From: Nonomuraea muscovyensis
GTDB lineage: Bacteria; Actinomycetota; Actinomycetes; Streptosporangiales; Streptosporangiaceae
Assembly: GCF_014207745.1 (NCBI RefSeq)
Contig: NZ_JACHJB010000001.1
Coordinates: 1,178,001-1,242,000 of the forward strand
Direction: 5' to 3'
Length of the DNA stretch: 64,000 nucleotides
The translations under genes and the position numbers were made by a program. Numbering within the stretch: the first letter of the stretch is position 1; each line of letters opens with the position of its first letter. The notes under the pieces are model-generated. The model was not told where the DNA came from. It made no database searches and worked only from the letters and a program-made list of their open reading frames with translations. Below are positions 43,533 to 51,017 of the stretch, one piece after another.

Positions 43533-43579
43533 GCCCTTCGCCGGCCCCCGGGGAGCGTATCCGGGGGCCGGCGAAGGGC
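43533..43579. terminator. 19-bp perfect hairpin downstream of radC
   Basis: Perfect inverted repeat of 19 bp (43533-43551 with 43561-43579) and 9-nt loop, about 160 bp past the radC stop. It could terminate radC, but it is longer than a typical terminator stem. Confidence 0.6.
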
Positions 43580-43632
43580 CGCTGCTCCGGCTCTCCCAGC
43601 GGCAGACGAAAGGCCGGAGCGGCTTCAAGGCA

Positions 43633-43707
43633 CCAGGGCCCCGGGTAGCGCCCTCTGGGCATGCCGTCACGCGTCGGCGGAGCGTGACGGCATGCCCAGA
43701 GCCCTGG
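43633..43707. repeat. 20-bp perfect inverted repeat with outer extension
   Basis: Inner stem of 20 perfect bp (43653-43672 with 43682-43701) and a 9-nt loop. Outer arms CCAGGGC (43633-43639) and GCCCTGG (43701-43707) extend it. No gene reads into it closely from either side. Confidence 0.7.
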
Positions 43708-44258
43708 AGCGACTCTCTGGGCGGCTTCTGCCTACACGCCGCGCCTCGGGTGACACCCGAGCAGGCCGGGTCGGCGCCGTGCCGTGGCTGCCGGGTTCTC
43801 GGGCTGGGCCACGACGAGGTGCCCGGCTGGCATGCCTGAACGCGGGCTCCTGCACCCGCCTCGAACAGGATCTTGGCCTGCGCCCACTCACCAGATCGCG
43901 GAGGACCTGGGCCGTTGCGCTACGACTGAACGAGCAGGCTCTGGCACGAGGCAGCGCGGCATCCCCGCAGGCGAAAACTCGACCTGCGGGTAAACGAGGG
44001 ATCCGAAGAGAGTGGGCCTGGCAGGCGGTGATGTTGCAGGATGACACCTGCCGGGGCAAGGACAAGCCAGAGCCACTGCTTGCCCAGGTGAGCGGACGCG
44101 CACGGATGCGACGCCCGTCGATCGAGGCTCAGGAGTGTATAGGCGCTCTGCGCGCACGTGAGCGGGGATGCCCACTCGCTTCTCGGGCCAAAGGCGTCAC
44201 CGGAGCATCAGCGAGTGTCATGGGGCTGGCAGGCACAGGACGAGCCCGACATCAGCGA

Positions 44259-44567
44259 TCATCGTGCTCTTCCGGTCAGCAACAACTCCCACAGGCAGTC
44301 AACCGCCGCAGCTTGGGCTCGGGGGGACTCCATGGTTTTCATGCGTCCACGTCGCACAGTGGTCCTCCTGATGAAGCGCAATCCGCCCGCCTGGCACAAC
44401 TCGTAGAAGATCGGCCGACAGGCACAGGTGTGGGCACGCACGCGCACCCGTTCGGTACGAGGCCGTTCGCGGTCCCAGTCGATCGCCAAGGGTGTGTCAC
44501 GGGGTTCCGCCACGTGAGGGCTGAGACAGTCGTGAGATCCCCAAAGCACTCGATAAATATAGACCAT
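44259..44567 (-). CDS. Small conserved-looking protein with Cys-rich FYELCQAGG core
   Basis: Up to 102 residues. The C-terminal two thirds (RTERVRVRAHTCACRPIFYELCQAGGLRFIRRT) resemble small uncharacterised proteins that I remember beside GntR regulators in actinomycete genomes and integrative elements. Codon third positions are G/C rich, unlike the neighbouring spacer. Three cysteines in HTCAC and ELC may bind metal. The start is uncertain: ATG 44567 lies in the divergent promoter and a GTG at 44513 (VAEPRDT) is an alternative. Divergent from the double-GntR gene at 44656. Function unknown. Confidence 0.6.
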   Translation of the reverse strand: MVYIYRVLWGSHDCLSPHVAEPRDTPLAIDWDRERPRTERVRVRAHTCACRPIFYELCQAGGLRFIRRTTVRRGRMKTMESPRAQAAAVDCLWELLLTGRAR

Positions 44568-44584
44568 ACATCTCTAAGGGTCTA
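44560..44584. promoter_or_regulatory. Inverted repeat TAGACC-n13-GGTCTA in the GntR promoter region
   Basis: A perfect 6-bp inverted repeat in an AT-rich patch between the small protein and the double-GntR gene; candidate regulator binding site. Confidence 0.4.
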
Positions 44585-44620
44585 CCTACGTATCCGTACG
44601 CTCGAATGAGTGTCTGCTTT

Positions 44621-44649
44621 GTACATCGCTGTACGGTTTCGTCTATACT
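44621..44649 (+). promoter_or_regulatory. Operator GTACA-n4-TGTAC and -10 box of a leaderless GntR gene
   Basis: GTACATCGCTGTAC (44621-44634) is a perfect 5-bp inverted repeat at the -35 position. TATACT (44644-44649) lies 6 nt before the GTG start, so transcription should begin at or next to the start codon. Operator position suggests autorepression. Confidence 0.7.
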
Positions 44650-44655
44650 CCCAAC

Positions 44656-45144
44656 GTGCTTGATCGCGAAGGTCCTGTGCCCCTCTACAAGCAGCTCGCC
44701 GACCTCATCCGCGAGCAGATCGAGCGCGGCGAGCTCAAAGCGGGAGACCCCGTGCCCAGCGAGGCCAAGCTGGAGCGGGACTACGACATCGCCCGCACCA
44801 CTGCGAGGCGCGTCGCCCGAGAGCTGCGCGAACAGGGCATGGCGTACACGATCCAGGGTGAGGGCACGTTCGTCGGCGAGCCCGGCAACCCGCGCGCGCC
44901 GAGAAAGATCCCCGTCTACCAGCGCATCGCCGAGGAGGTCGCGGAGCGCATAAGGCGCGGCGAGATCCCGCCGAACAGGGCGATCCCCGGCGAGAAGGTC
45001 ATGATGCGGGAGTACGGTGTCGCCAAGGTGACGGCCCGACAGGCTGTCGCCCACCTGAGGGATCAAGGCTGGGTGTTCACCGTCCCCTATAGAGGCACGT
45101 ACGTCGCCAGCCCCGACAAGTGGCCTGACGCGGAGAGTCCCTGA
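44656..45144 (+). CDS. Double-winged-helix GntR regulator 1 (no effector domain)
   Basis: 162 residues made of two GntR winged HTH units in one chain: about 8-75 (PLYKQLADLIREQIERGELKAGDPVPSEAKLERDYDIARTTARRV...) and about 84-150 (PVYQRIAEEVAERIRRGEIPPNRAIPGEKVMMREYGVAKVTARQA...). There is no C-terminal ligand domain. A single chain may act like a covalent dimer on the palindrome at 44621-44634. GTG start, leaderless. A paralog with the same layout follows at 45186. Confidence 0.85.
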   Translation: MLDREGPVPLYKQLADLIREQIERGELKAGDPVPSEAKLERDYDIARTTARRVARELREQGMAYTIQGEGTFVGEPGNPRAPRKIPVYQRIAEEVAERIRRGEIPPNRAIPGEKVMMREYGVAKVTARQAVAHLRDQGWVFTVPYRGTYVASPDKWPDAESP

Positions 45145-45185
45145 CCGCACACGCTCCGGCGCCGCGCTCCCATAGTCTGAGGCGC

Positions 45186-45665
45186 ATGCTCGATCGCGAG
45201 GGTGACACCCATCTCTACCTGCAGATCAGTCGGATCGTTCGCACACGAATCGCCGACGGCCTTCCACCGGGCGCGCCCGTTCCGAGCGAGGCGCAGCTCC
45301 AGCAGGAGTTCGGAGTGGCCCGCACCACCGCGCGCCGAGCGATCGGAGTGCTGCGCGACGAGGGGATCGTCCACGCGGTACCAGGCCAAGGTGTGTTCGT
45401 CGGAGCCCCGGGGCAGGCACCGCGTTCTCCTCGCAAGATGCCCCTCTATCAGCAGATAGCGACCGAGCTCAGCGCCGCCATCCTGACCGGCGGGTTACGC
45501 CCACGTCGGCCCATTCCAGGCGAGACCGCCCTGGCACAGCGGTACGACGTGGCCCGCGAGACCGTACGGCGGGCCATGGCGCTCCTTCGGGAGGAGGGGT
45601 GGATTTACACCGTCCCCCAGCGCGGCAGCTACGTCTCGCCCGAGGAGCACTGGCCTAGTCGCTGA
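45186..45665 (+). CDS. Double-winged-helix GntR regulator 2, paralog
   Basis: 159 residues with the same two-unit plan: about 10-75 (LYLQISRIVRTRIADGLPPGAPVPSEAQLQQEFGVARTTARR) and about 85-150 (PLYQQIATELSAAILTGGLRPRRPIPGETALAQRYDVARETVRRA). It shares the MLDREG start and the PRK-[IM]-P linker with regulator 1. ATG start without a Shine-Dalgarno; CATAGTCT 14 nt upstream may be a -10 box. Overlaps the convergent ASCH gene by 11 bp. Confidence 0.85.
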   Translation: MLDREGDTHLYLQISRIVRTRIADGLPPGAPVPSEAQLQQEFGVARTTARRAIGVLRDEGIVHAVPGQGVFVGAPGQAPRSPRKMPLYQQIATELSAAILTGGLRPRRPIPGETALAQRYDVARETVRRAMALLREEGWIYTVPQRGSYVSPEEHWPSR

Positions 45666-46053
45666 CCAGGCGGTAGTGGAGGCAGACCACCGTCGTGGAG
45701 GCGTCCACCTCGTGACCTTCGGCGGCCCAGTAGCGGCGGTGGGCGTCGCGCCAGTGGTCGACGGAGCGGAACCCCTCTCCCTCCGCCTCGGCGAACTCCC
45801 AGGTGACCTCGGCGAACGGCACGAGCTGGACGTCGACGACCTCGAGCTCGGCCACCTTGGCCCCCGAATCGTCCACCAGCGCCAGGCGTTCGCCGACGTG
45901 CTCCAGCGGCTCGTTCTCCGCGTGGTAGTCGAGCTCCAGCAGCCCGGCCGTGGCCCGCTTGACGCCCGCGAGCGTCAGGTCGGTCAGTTGCCTGCGCATC
46001 TCCCCCGGCGCGCCCAGTTCGAGTACGCGCAGCCCGTCGATTCGTCCCCACAT
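45655..46053 (-). CDS. ASCH-domain protein
   Basis: 132 residues starting MWGRIDGLRVLELGAPGEMR. The GVKRATAGLLELDYHAENEPL segment and the later FAEVTWEFAEAEGEGFRSVDHWRDAHRRYW end are typical of ASCH proteins, a PUA-like fold linked to RNA binding or amide hydrolysis. TACGAT shortly upstream of the ATG suggests a leaderless promoter. Function unknown. Confidence 0.85.
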   Translation of the reverse strand: MWGRIDGLRVLELGAPGEMRRQLTDLTLAGVKRATAGLLELDYHAENEPLEHVGERLALVDDSGAKVAELEVVDVQLVPFAEVTWEFAEAEGEGFRSVDHWRDAHRRYWAAEGHEVDASTTVVCLHYRLVSD

Positions 46054-46251
46054 GTCGTTGATCGTAGGGTTTGGCGGCGAGGTCACGGTCCGAGGGCCGC
46101 CGAACGTGTCGATCCGGCCCATGGTCCTGAGGCGAGGTCATGGGTGATCGGGGCGGATCCTCCGGCGTTCTCCCCTGTCCGGGGGAAGGGGCTCGCCCGG
46201 CGGGGGGAGGTGCGGACGAGGGCGTCGCGGCAGATTCGGCGTGTGAGCGGA

Positions 46252-46731
46252 ATGAACGGTAGGACGCCCTCGACGGTCGCGTGGGGTGGAGTCGCCGCCT
46301 TGGTCCCGTACGCGGTGATGAAGACCTACTGGGCGTTGGGCGGGACGGCGGGCAGGCCGGCCGGTGATCTCGCCGCCCAGTTCGCGGCGAACGGCGCGCC
46401 CGCGGTGGTCGTGTGGATGGAGCGCCATGGTCTCGACTTCACCGCCGTGGGGGCACTGGCGGGGATGATGCTCCTGGCGGCGCTGGTGACGTCCTGGGGC
46501 ACGAAGGTGCCACGCTCGGCGCTGCTGGTGCCCGGCTGGGCCGGGGCCGCGATGCTGACGCCGTACGGGCTCGGCACCATTCTGGCCGCGTCGTTCGGGT
46601 TCACGGTCGGCGACGCGGAGGGATGGTCCCCCTGGGTGGGGGTGGTGGGCGGCCTCGCGTTCACCGGCCTCGGCGCGGCGCTCGGCGTGTGCAGCCTGGC
46701 CCACCAGCGGCGGACCAGGCCCGGGCCCTGA
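46252..46731 (+). CDS. Four-helix membrane protein of unknown function
   Basis: 159 residues with hydrophobic segments at about 9-25, 60-82, 90-112 and 128-150 (AALVPYAVMKTYWALGG; AVGALAGMMLLAALV; LVPGWAGAAMLTPYGLGTILAASFG; WVGVVGGLAFTGLGAALGV). ATG 46252 is chosen; a GTG at 46243 is also in frame. I do not recognise the family. Confidence 0.65.
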   Translation: MNGRTPSTVAWGGVAALVPYAVMKTYWALGGTAGRPAGDLAAQFAANGAPAVVVWMERHGLDFTAVGALAGMMLLAALVTSWGTKVPRSALLVPGWAGAAMLTPYGLGTILAASFGFTVGDAEGWSPWVGVVGGLAFTGLGAALGVCSLAHQRRTRPGP

Positions 46732-47118
46732 GATGCGATCTCCCGCAGTGGCGCCTGAGGGCTGTTCCCACCGACCGGTCCCGCTCGTTGTCACCGCCGG
46801 ACGCACGTCCACGAGACCTCCGCCCCGCGTACGGCCCGCCGCACCGCCCCGCGTAGGACCCGCCGGCCCTCCCCTCGTCCGGCCCGCCCCCCGCGTACGG
46901 CCCGCCCCCCGCGTACGGCCCGCCGCACCGCCCCGCGTAGGACCCGCCGGCCCTCCCCTCGTCCGGCCCGCCCCCCGCGTACGGCCCGCCGCCCGTGTAC
47001 GACCCGCCGCCCGCGTACGGCCCGTTGTGTTCGGCGCCGGGTCCCGTCGGCGGGTTGGGGAGGCTTTGCCGATGGCGCTTCAGGAACGCCGGCGGGTTCG
47101 GCGCGGGCCTGCCGCGGT
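46732..47118. other. Gene-less Pro-codon-rich repeat region
   Basis: 387 bp between convergent genes. It holds an 84-bp direct repeat and GCGTACGGCCCGCC words that in one plus frame read AYGPP, interrupted by TAG codons. No functional gene seen. Confidence 0.6.
46827..47030. repeat. 84-bp direct repeat with inner GCGTACGGCCCGCC words
   Basis: Copy 1 starts at 46827, copy 2 at 46911, near identical over about 80 bp; partial units continue to about 47030. The unit length is a multiple of three. Confidence 0.85.
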
Positions 47119-48084
47119 TCAGGCGCGGGTGCGCTGCGTCACGGCGACGCAGGCCAGGACGGCCAGGGCGCCGGCCACGGTGGCCGGGCCGAACCGCTCC
47201 CCCAGCAGGAACCAGGCCCACACCAGGGTGAGCAGCGGCTGGGTGAGCTGGGTCTGGCCCGCCCTGGCGATGCCGCCCCGGGCCAGGCCGGCGTACCAGG
47301 GCAGGAAGCCCAGGAACATCGACACCACCCCCACGTACGCGAACCCGGCCAGCGCCTCGGCGGACGGTCGAAGGGGCGTGGTGGCGGCGAGCACCGCCGT
47401 CACCGGGACGGTGAGGGGCAGCGACAGCACGAGGGCGTGGGAGATCACCTGCCAGCCGGGGGTGACACGGGCGAGCCTGCCGCCCTCGGTGTAGCCGACG
47501 GCGGCCGACAGCAGGGCGCCGACCAGGAGCAGGTCGGCCCAGGCCGCGTTCGCCACGCCCTGGTCGCGGGTGAAGGTGAAGGCGGTGATGGCGGCGGCGC
47601 CGGCCGTGCAGGCGGCCCAGAACAGCGGGCGGGGACGTTCGCCGGCCCGCAGCACGGCGCAGGCGGCTGTGGCGGCGGGCAGCAGGCCGATCACGACGGC
47701 GGAGTGGGCGGTCGTGGCGCCGAGGTCGAGGGCCAGGCCGCTGAAGACGGGGAAGCCGAAGACGACGCCGAGGGAGATCAGCGCGTAGGAGGGCCAGCGG
47801 TCGCGGGGCGGTAGCAGTGGCACGCGGGCGGCCTTGAGACAGACAAGTGCTATCGCCCCGGCGAGCACGGCCCGGCCGACGGCGACGAGCCACGGGTCGA
47901 ACCCGCGCATCGCGTGGACGGTGGCCGGGAACGACCCCGAGAACGCGAGGACACCGAGGAAGGCCAGCGCGGTTCCGGTCCTGCCGGCCCGCGCGGCGGA
48001 GGAGCCGGAGGGCGTGGGGACGGGGGTGCCCGGTGTGGATACTGCTATCCGCTCCGAGGCGATAGCGCTATTATGTTCCCTCAT
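47119..48084 (-). CDS. EamA/DMT-family transporter
   Basis: 321 residues with about ten membrane helices in two EamA repeats (GTALAFLGVLAFSGSFPATVHAM...; WADLLLVGALLSAAVGYTEGG...). Hydrophilic first 35 residues. The ATG at 48084 overlaps the divergent MocR ATG (CATG), so both transcripts are probably leaderless, or this start is too early. Under likely control of the MocR regulator; exported metabolite unknown. Confidence 0.88.
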   Translation of the reverse strand: MREHNSAIASERIAVSTPGTPVPTPSGSSAARAGRTGTALAFLGVLAFSGSFPATVHAMRGFDPWLVAVGRAVLAGAIALVCLKAARVPLLPPRDRWPSYALISLGVVFGFPVFSGLALDLGATTAHSAVVIGLLPAATAACAVLRAGERPRPLFWAACTAGAAAITAFTFTRDQGVANAAWADLLLVGALLSAAVGYTEGGRLARVTPGWQVISHALVLSLPLTVPVTAVLAATTPLRPSAEALAGFAYVGVVSMFLGFLPWYAGLARGGIARAGQTQLTQPLLTLVWAWFLLGERFGPATVAGALAVLACVAVTQRTRA

Positions 48085-48103
48085 GGATAACGATAGCAGT
48101 ATC
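48038..48103. promoter_or_regulatory. Three copies of GATA-n4-TATC operator in the EamA/MocR promoter
   Basis: GATACTGCTATC (48038-48049), GATAGCGCTATT (48061-48072) and GATAGCAGTATC (48092-48103). The first and third are exact reverse complements. TATTAT at 48069-48074 is a -10 candidate for MocR, 8 nt before its ATG, so the middle site covers the promoter. Confidence 0.8.
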
Positions 48104-49492
48104 GCTCAGATCGCCGCGATACTGCGCGACGAGGTCACCCGGCTGCGCCCCGGCGACCGTCTCCCGTCCAGCCGCGAGATCATGCGGCGCCACAACGTCG
48201 GCCCCGTGACCGTCTCGCGCGCCATCGGCCGGCTGGCCGCGGAGGGCCGGGTGGTCACCAGGCCGGGCAGCGGCGCCTTCGTCGCGCACCCGCCGGAGCG
48301 CCCCGCCGAGGCGGCCGACCTTTCGTGGCAGACCGTCGCCCTGGGCGACCGCGTCGTGGACGAGTCGGCCGTGGTCAACCTGCTCAGCGGCGCCCCCGAG
48401 GGCGTGGTGCCGCTCACCGGCGGCTACCTGCATCCCGGGTTGCGGCCCGACAGGCAGCTCGCCGCCGCGGCGGCACGGGCCGTGCGCCGGCCGGACGCCT
48501 GGGCGATGCCGCCGCTGAACGGGCTGGCAGAGCTGCGCCGGTGGTTCGCGGCGGAGGCCGGCGGCGACGTGACGGCGGGCGACGCCCTCATCGTCTCCGG
48601 CGGCCAGGCCGCGCTGACGCACGCCTTCCGCGCGCTGGCGGCCCCGGGGACGCGAATCCTCGTGGAGACGCCGACCTATCCGGGGGCGCTGGCCGCGGCG
48701 AAGGCGGCGGGCCTGCGGGCGGCGGCCGTGCCGATGGACCGCGACGGCGTCCGGCCCGACCTGCTCGCCGAGGCGTTCGCGGTGACGGGCGCGCGGGTGT
48801 TCCTCACCCAGCCGACGCTGCACAACCCGACGGGCGCGACGCTGCCACCTGAACGCCGCCGCCAGGTGCTCCAGGTGGCCCGGGAGGCGGGCGCGTTCGT
48901 CATCGAGGACGATTTCGCCCGATACCTGACCGGCCAGGCTCCTCCGCCGATGGTCTCGATGGATCCGCACGGCACGGTCGTCTACATCGCCTCGCTCACC
49001 AAGATCCTGTCACCGAGCATGCGAGTGGCGGCGGTGATCGCGCGCGGGCCCGCCGCGCACCGGTTGCGGGCCAGCCAGCTCGTGGAGTCGTTCTTCGTGG
49101 CCAGGCCGTTGCAGGAGACGGCGTTGGAGTTCCTCGGCTCGCCCGGCTGGCGGCGGCATCTGGAGGCCGTGCAGGCGGAGATCATGGTCCGCCGCGACAC
49201 CCTGGCGGCCGAGCTGGCGATCCGGATGCCCGCGGCCGAGCTGCACCTGCTGCCGCGGGGCGGCATGCACCTGTGGCTCCGGCTTCCGCCTGAGGTGGAC
49301 GAGGGCGCGCTGGTCGAGGCGGCCAAGCGCAACGGCGCGCTGGTCAGCCCCGGCCGGATGTACTACCCGTCGGAGCCGCCCGGGCCCCGCGTCCGGGTGA
49401 CGCACATCGCGGCCACCCACCTGCGCGAGCTGGCGGAGGGCGCCCGGCGGCTCGGGCAGGCGCTCGATCAGGTGCTGGCGAAGACGTCGTAG
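48083..49492 (+). CDS. MocR-type GntR/aminotransferase regulator
   Basis: 469 residues. N-terminal GntR HTH at about 5-75 (IAAILRDEVTRLRPGDRLPSSREIMRRHNVGPVTVSRAIGRLAAEGRVV) fused to a fold-type-I PLP aminotransferase domain with NPTG (LHNPTGATLPPERR), DDFARY and the PLP lysine in IASLTKILSPSMRV. ATG 48083, probably leaderless. It represses or activates from the GATA-n4-TATC sites and so should control itself and the EamA exporter. Confidence 0.93.
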   Translation: MDNDSSIAQIAAILRDEVTRLRPGDRLPSSREIMRRHNVGPVTVSRAIGRLAAEGRVVTRPGSGAFVAHPPERPAEAADLSWQTVALGDRVVDESAVVNLLSGAPEGVVPLTGGYLHPGLRPDRQLAAAAARAVRRPDAWAMPPLNGLAELRRWFAAEAGGDVTAGDALIVSGGQAALTHAFRALAAPGTRILVETPTYPGALAAAKAAGLRAAAVPMDRDGVRPDLLAEAFAVTGARVFLTQPTLHNPTGATLPPERRRQVLQVAREAGAFVIEDDFARYLTGQAPPPMVSMDPHGTVVYIASLTKILSPSMRVAAVIARGPAAHRLRASQLVESFFVARPLQETALEFLGSPGWRRHLEAVQAEIMVRRDTLAAELAIRMPAAELHLLPRGGMHLWLRLPPEVDEGALVEAAKRNGALVSPGRMYYPSEPPGPRVRVTHIAATHLRELAEGARRLGQALDQVLAKTS

Positions 49493-49773
49493 TGGTCCAC
49501 GGTGACCTCTTTGTCGACGAGGAACGCGTCGTCCTCGGGGTAGAACACGGCCCGGCCCGGCTCGTCCCCCGCGAACGCCCTGACCGCCTCCCACGACTCC
49601 CAGAGCGTGATCAGGAAGAACTCGGTCCGCTCTCCCGCGTCGCGCCGGGTGAAGTACGCCCCCTTGTTGCCGGGGGTCGCGGTGTACTCGGCGAACCCCG
49701 TACGCATCAGGTAGTCCTCGTAGGCGGCGGCGTCGGCCGGGCGAGTCCAGCCCCGCCAGGTGCGAACGATCAT
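49468..49773 (-). CDS. Antibiotic biosynthesis monooxygenase (ABM)-like protein
   Basis: 101 residues from ATG 49773 (MIVRTWRGWTRPADAAAYEDYL). Small ferredoxin-like ABM fold with FFLITLWESWEAVRAFAGDE, typical of the family. The 3' end overlaps the convergent mocR by 25 bp. ATG codons at 49782 and 49800 are alternatives. Substrate unknown. Confidence 0.8.
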   Translation of the reverse strand: MIVRTWRGWTRPADAAAYEDYLMRTGFAEYTATPGNKGAYFTRRDAGERTEFFLITLWESWEAVRAFAGDEPGRAVFYPEDDAFLVDKEVTVDHYDVFAST

Positions 49774-49817
49774 AGGAGCCATCATCCTGCAACCGGCCAT
49801 TGCCGTACAGTGGTGGC

Positions 49818-50351
49818 ATGCTGGCGCCCGCGGAGACCGTGCGCGACTTCCTCAACACCTATGACGTGGAGTCCGACACCGACGAGCTGGCCTCGCCGGC
49901 GGAGCTGGCGGTGTGGCTGCGCGAGCGCGGCCTGACGGGGCCGGGCGACCGCGCCGGCGACGACGACCTGGCCACGGCGGTCGCGCTGCGCGAAGGGCTG
50001 CGCGCCGCACTGCGGGGCGAGCCGGCCGACCTGCCCGTCCTCCCGCTGCGGGTGACCGTGGGTGACGGGCCGCGGGTGACCGCGGGTGGCAGGCCACGGC
50101 TGGCCCCGATGAACGGCGGTGTCCGGGGCGCGTTGGCGGCGATCGCCGCCTCCGTCACCGGCGCCTCGTGGAACCGGCTGAAGGTCTGCGCCGAGGACAC
50201 CTGTCAGTGGGCGTTCGTCGACGCCTCCAGGAATCGATCACGCTCGTGGTGTTCCATGCGGGTTTGCGGCAACCGCACCAAAACACGCGCTTACCGGGCA
50301 AGGAAGCAGGGTTCGCGTCCTCCCCAAGGTCGAAACACCGATACGGTGTAA
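49818..50351 (+). CDS. CGNR zinc-finger (ABATE-domain) protein
   Basis: 177 residues. N-terminal stress-related ABATE-like part (ETVRDFLNTYDVESDTDEL) and C-terminal zinc ribbon KVCAEDTCQWAFVDASRNRS...WCSMRVCGNRTKTRAYRAR containing the CGNR motif and four cysteines. TACAGT 7 nt before the ATG suggests a leaderless transcript. Putative DNA-binding regulator. Confidence 0.88.
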   Translation: MLAPAETVRDFLNTYDVESDTDELASPAELAVWLRERGLTGPGDRAGDDDLATAVALREGLRAALRGEPADLPVLPLRVTVGDGPRVTAGGRPRLAPMNGGVRGALAAIAASVTGASWNRLKVCAEDTCQWAFVDASRNRSRSWCSMRVCGNRTKTRAYRARKQGSRPPQGRNTDTV

Positions 50352-50395
50352 CACGTGCCTTGTGGCATGGACGGCAGGCGAAGGAGCGGGCCGAG

Positions 50396-51004
50396 ATGGC
50401 AGACGTAGGCGTCCGGGCGGCCCGGCGCGAGGATGTGCTTCAGGTGGCGAATGTTCAGATCCGCGCCTGGCGCTACGGCTATCGGGATTTCCTCCCCGAG
50501 GGCCCTCTGGAGCAGATGACCGGCCCGGCGGCGGAGAAGATGTGGCTGCGGCAGTGGGATGAGGCGATCGTCGCCCCGCCCACGTCGAGGCACCGGGTGC
50601 TGGTCGCGGTGGAGACCATCCTCGACACCGAGGGCTTCCCCGCGCTCGGGGCGGGCGGCAGCGCCGCCCTGGCGACCCCACGCGGCGGTGAGCGGGTGGT
50701 CGGGCTGGCCTCCCACGCTCCCGCCGAGGATCCCGATCTCGACCCGACCGAGGTCGCCGAGATGCTGACGCTGCTGGTCGACCCCGACTTCGTCCGGCGC
50801 GGGCACGGCAGCCGCCTGCTCAACGCCACGGTCGACCACCTGCGCGAGGACGGCTACCGGCAGATCGTCACCTGGACGTTCGCCGACAACTACGCCGTGC
50901 TCGGCTTCCTGGAGTCGGCGGGTTGGGGCGAGGACATGGCCGAGCGGGTGCTCGACATGGGCCGCCCGATCCGCATGGTCAGGCTCACCACCGACATCAG
51001 TTAA
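50396..51004 (+). CDS. GNAT-family N-acetyltransferase
   Basis: 202 residues from ATG 50396 with AAGGAG 9 nt upstream. VANVQIRAWRYGYRDFLPE start and acetyl-CoA loop VDPDFVRRGHGSRLLNATVDHL. Two codons before menA's leader, probably co-transcribed with it. Substrate unknown. Confidence 0.9.
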   Translation: MADVGVRAARREDVLQVANVQIRAWRYGYRDFLPEGPLEQMTGPAAEKMWLRQWDEAIVAPPTSRHRVLVAVETILDTEGFPALGAGGSAALATPRGGERVVGLASHAPAEDPDLDPTEVAEMLTLLVDPDFVRRGHGSRLLNATVDHLREDGYRQIVTWTFADNYAVLGFLESAGWGEDMAERVLDMGRPIRMVRLTTDIS

Positions 51005-51017
51005 GGACTGCTTCGAG

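Larger units (their letters stand above)
43375..44258. other. Hairpin-rich gene-less region downstream of radC
   Basis: About 880 bp without a convincing frame; the long plus-strand open frame across it is Arg/Pro-rich and has no family signature. It contains two exceptional hairpins (43533-43579, 43653-43701), a small one at 43745-43761 (CTCGGGT/ACCCGAG) and one at 43964-43990 (CCCGCAGG/CCTGCGGG). Confidence 0.6.

Noticed and set aside
43059..44609. 516-residue plus-strand frame downstream of radC
   Set aside because: Arg/Pro-rich, crosses two perfect hairpins and the small minus-strand gene, no recognisable domain.
42679..45665. Integrative element bounded by radC and the GntR genes
   Set aside because: No integrase, replication gene, tRNA or direct repeat boundaries were found; kept only as a possibility in the findings.
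46661..47893. 410-residue minus-strand frame with YAGGGPYAGG repeats
   Set aside because: The first two thirds are the EamA gene in the wrong frame; the Gly/Tyr tail is the reverse reading of the 84-bp repeat.
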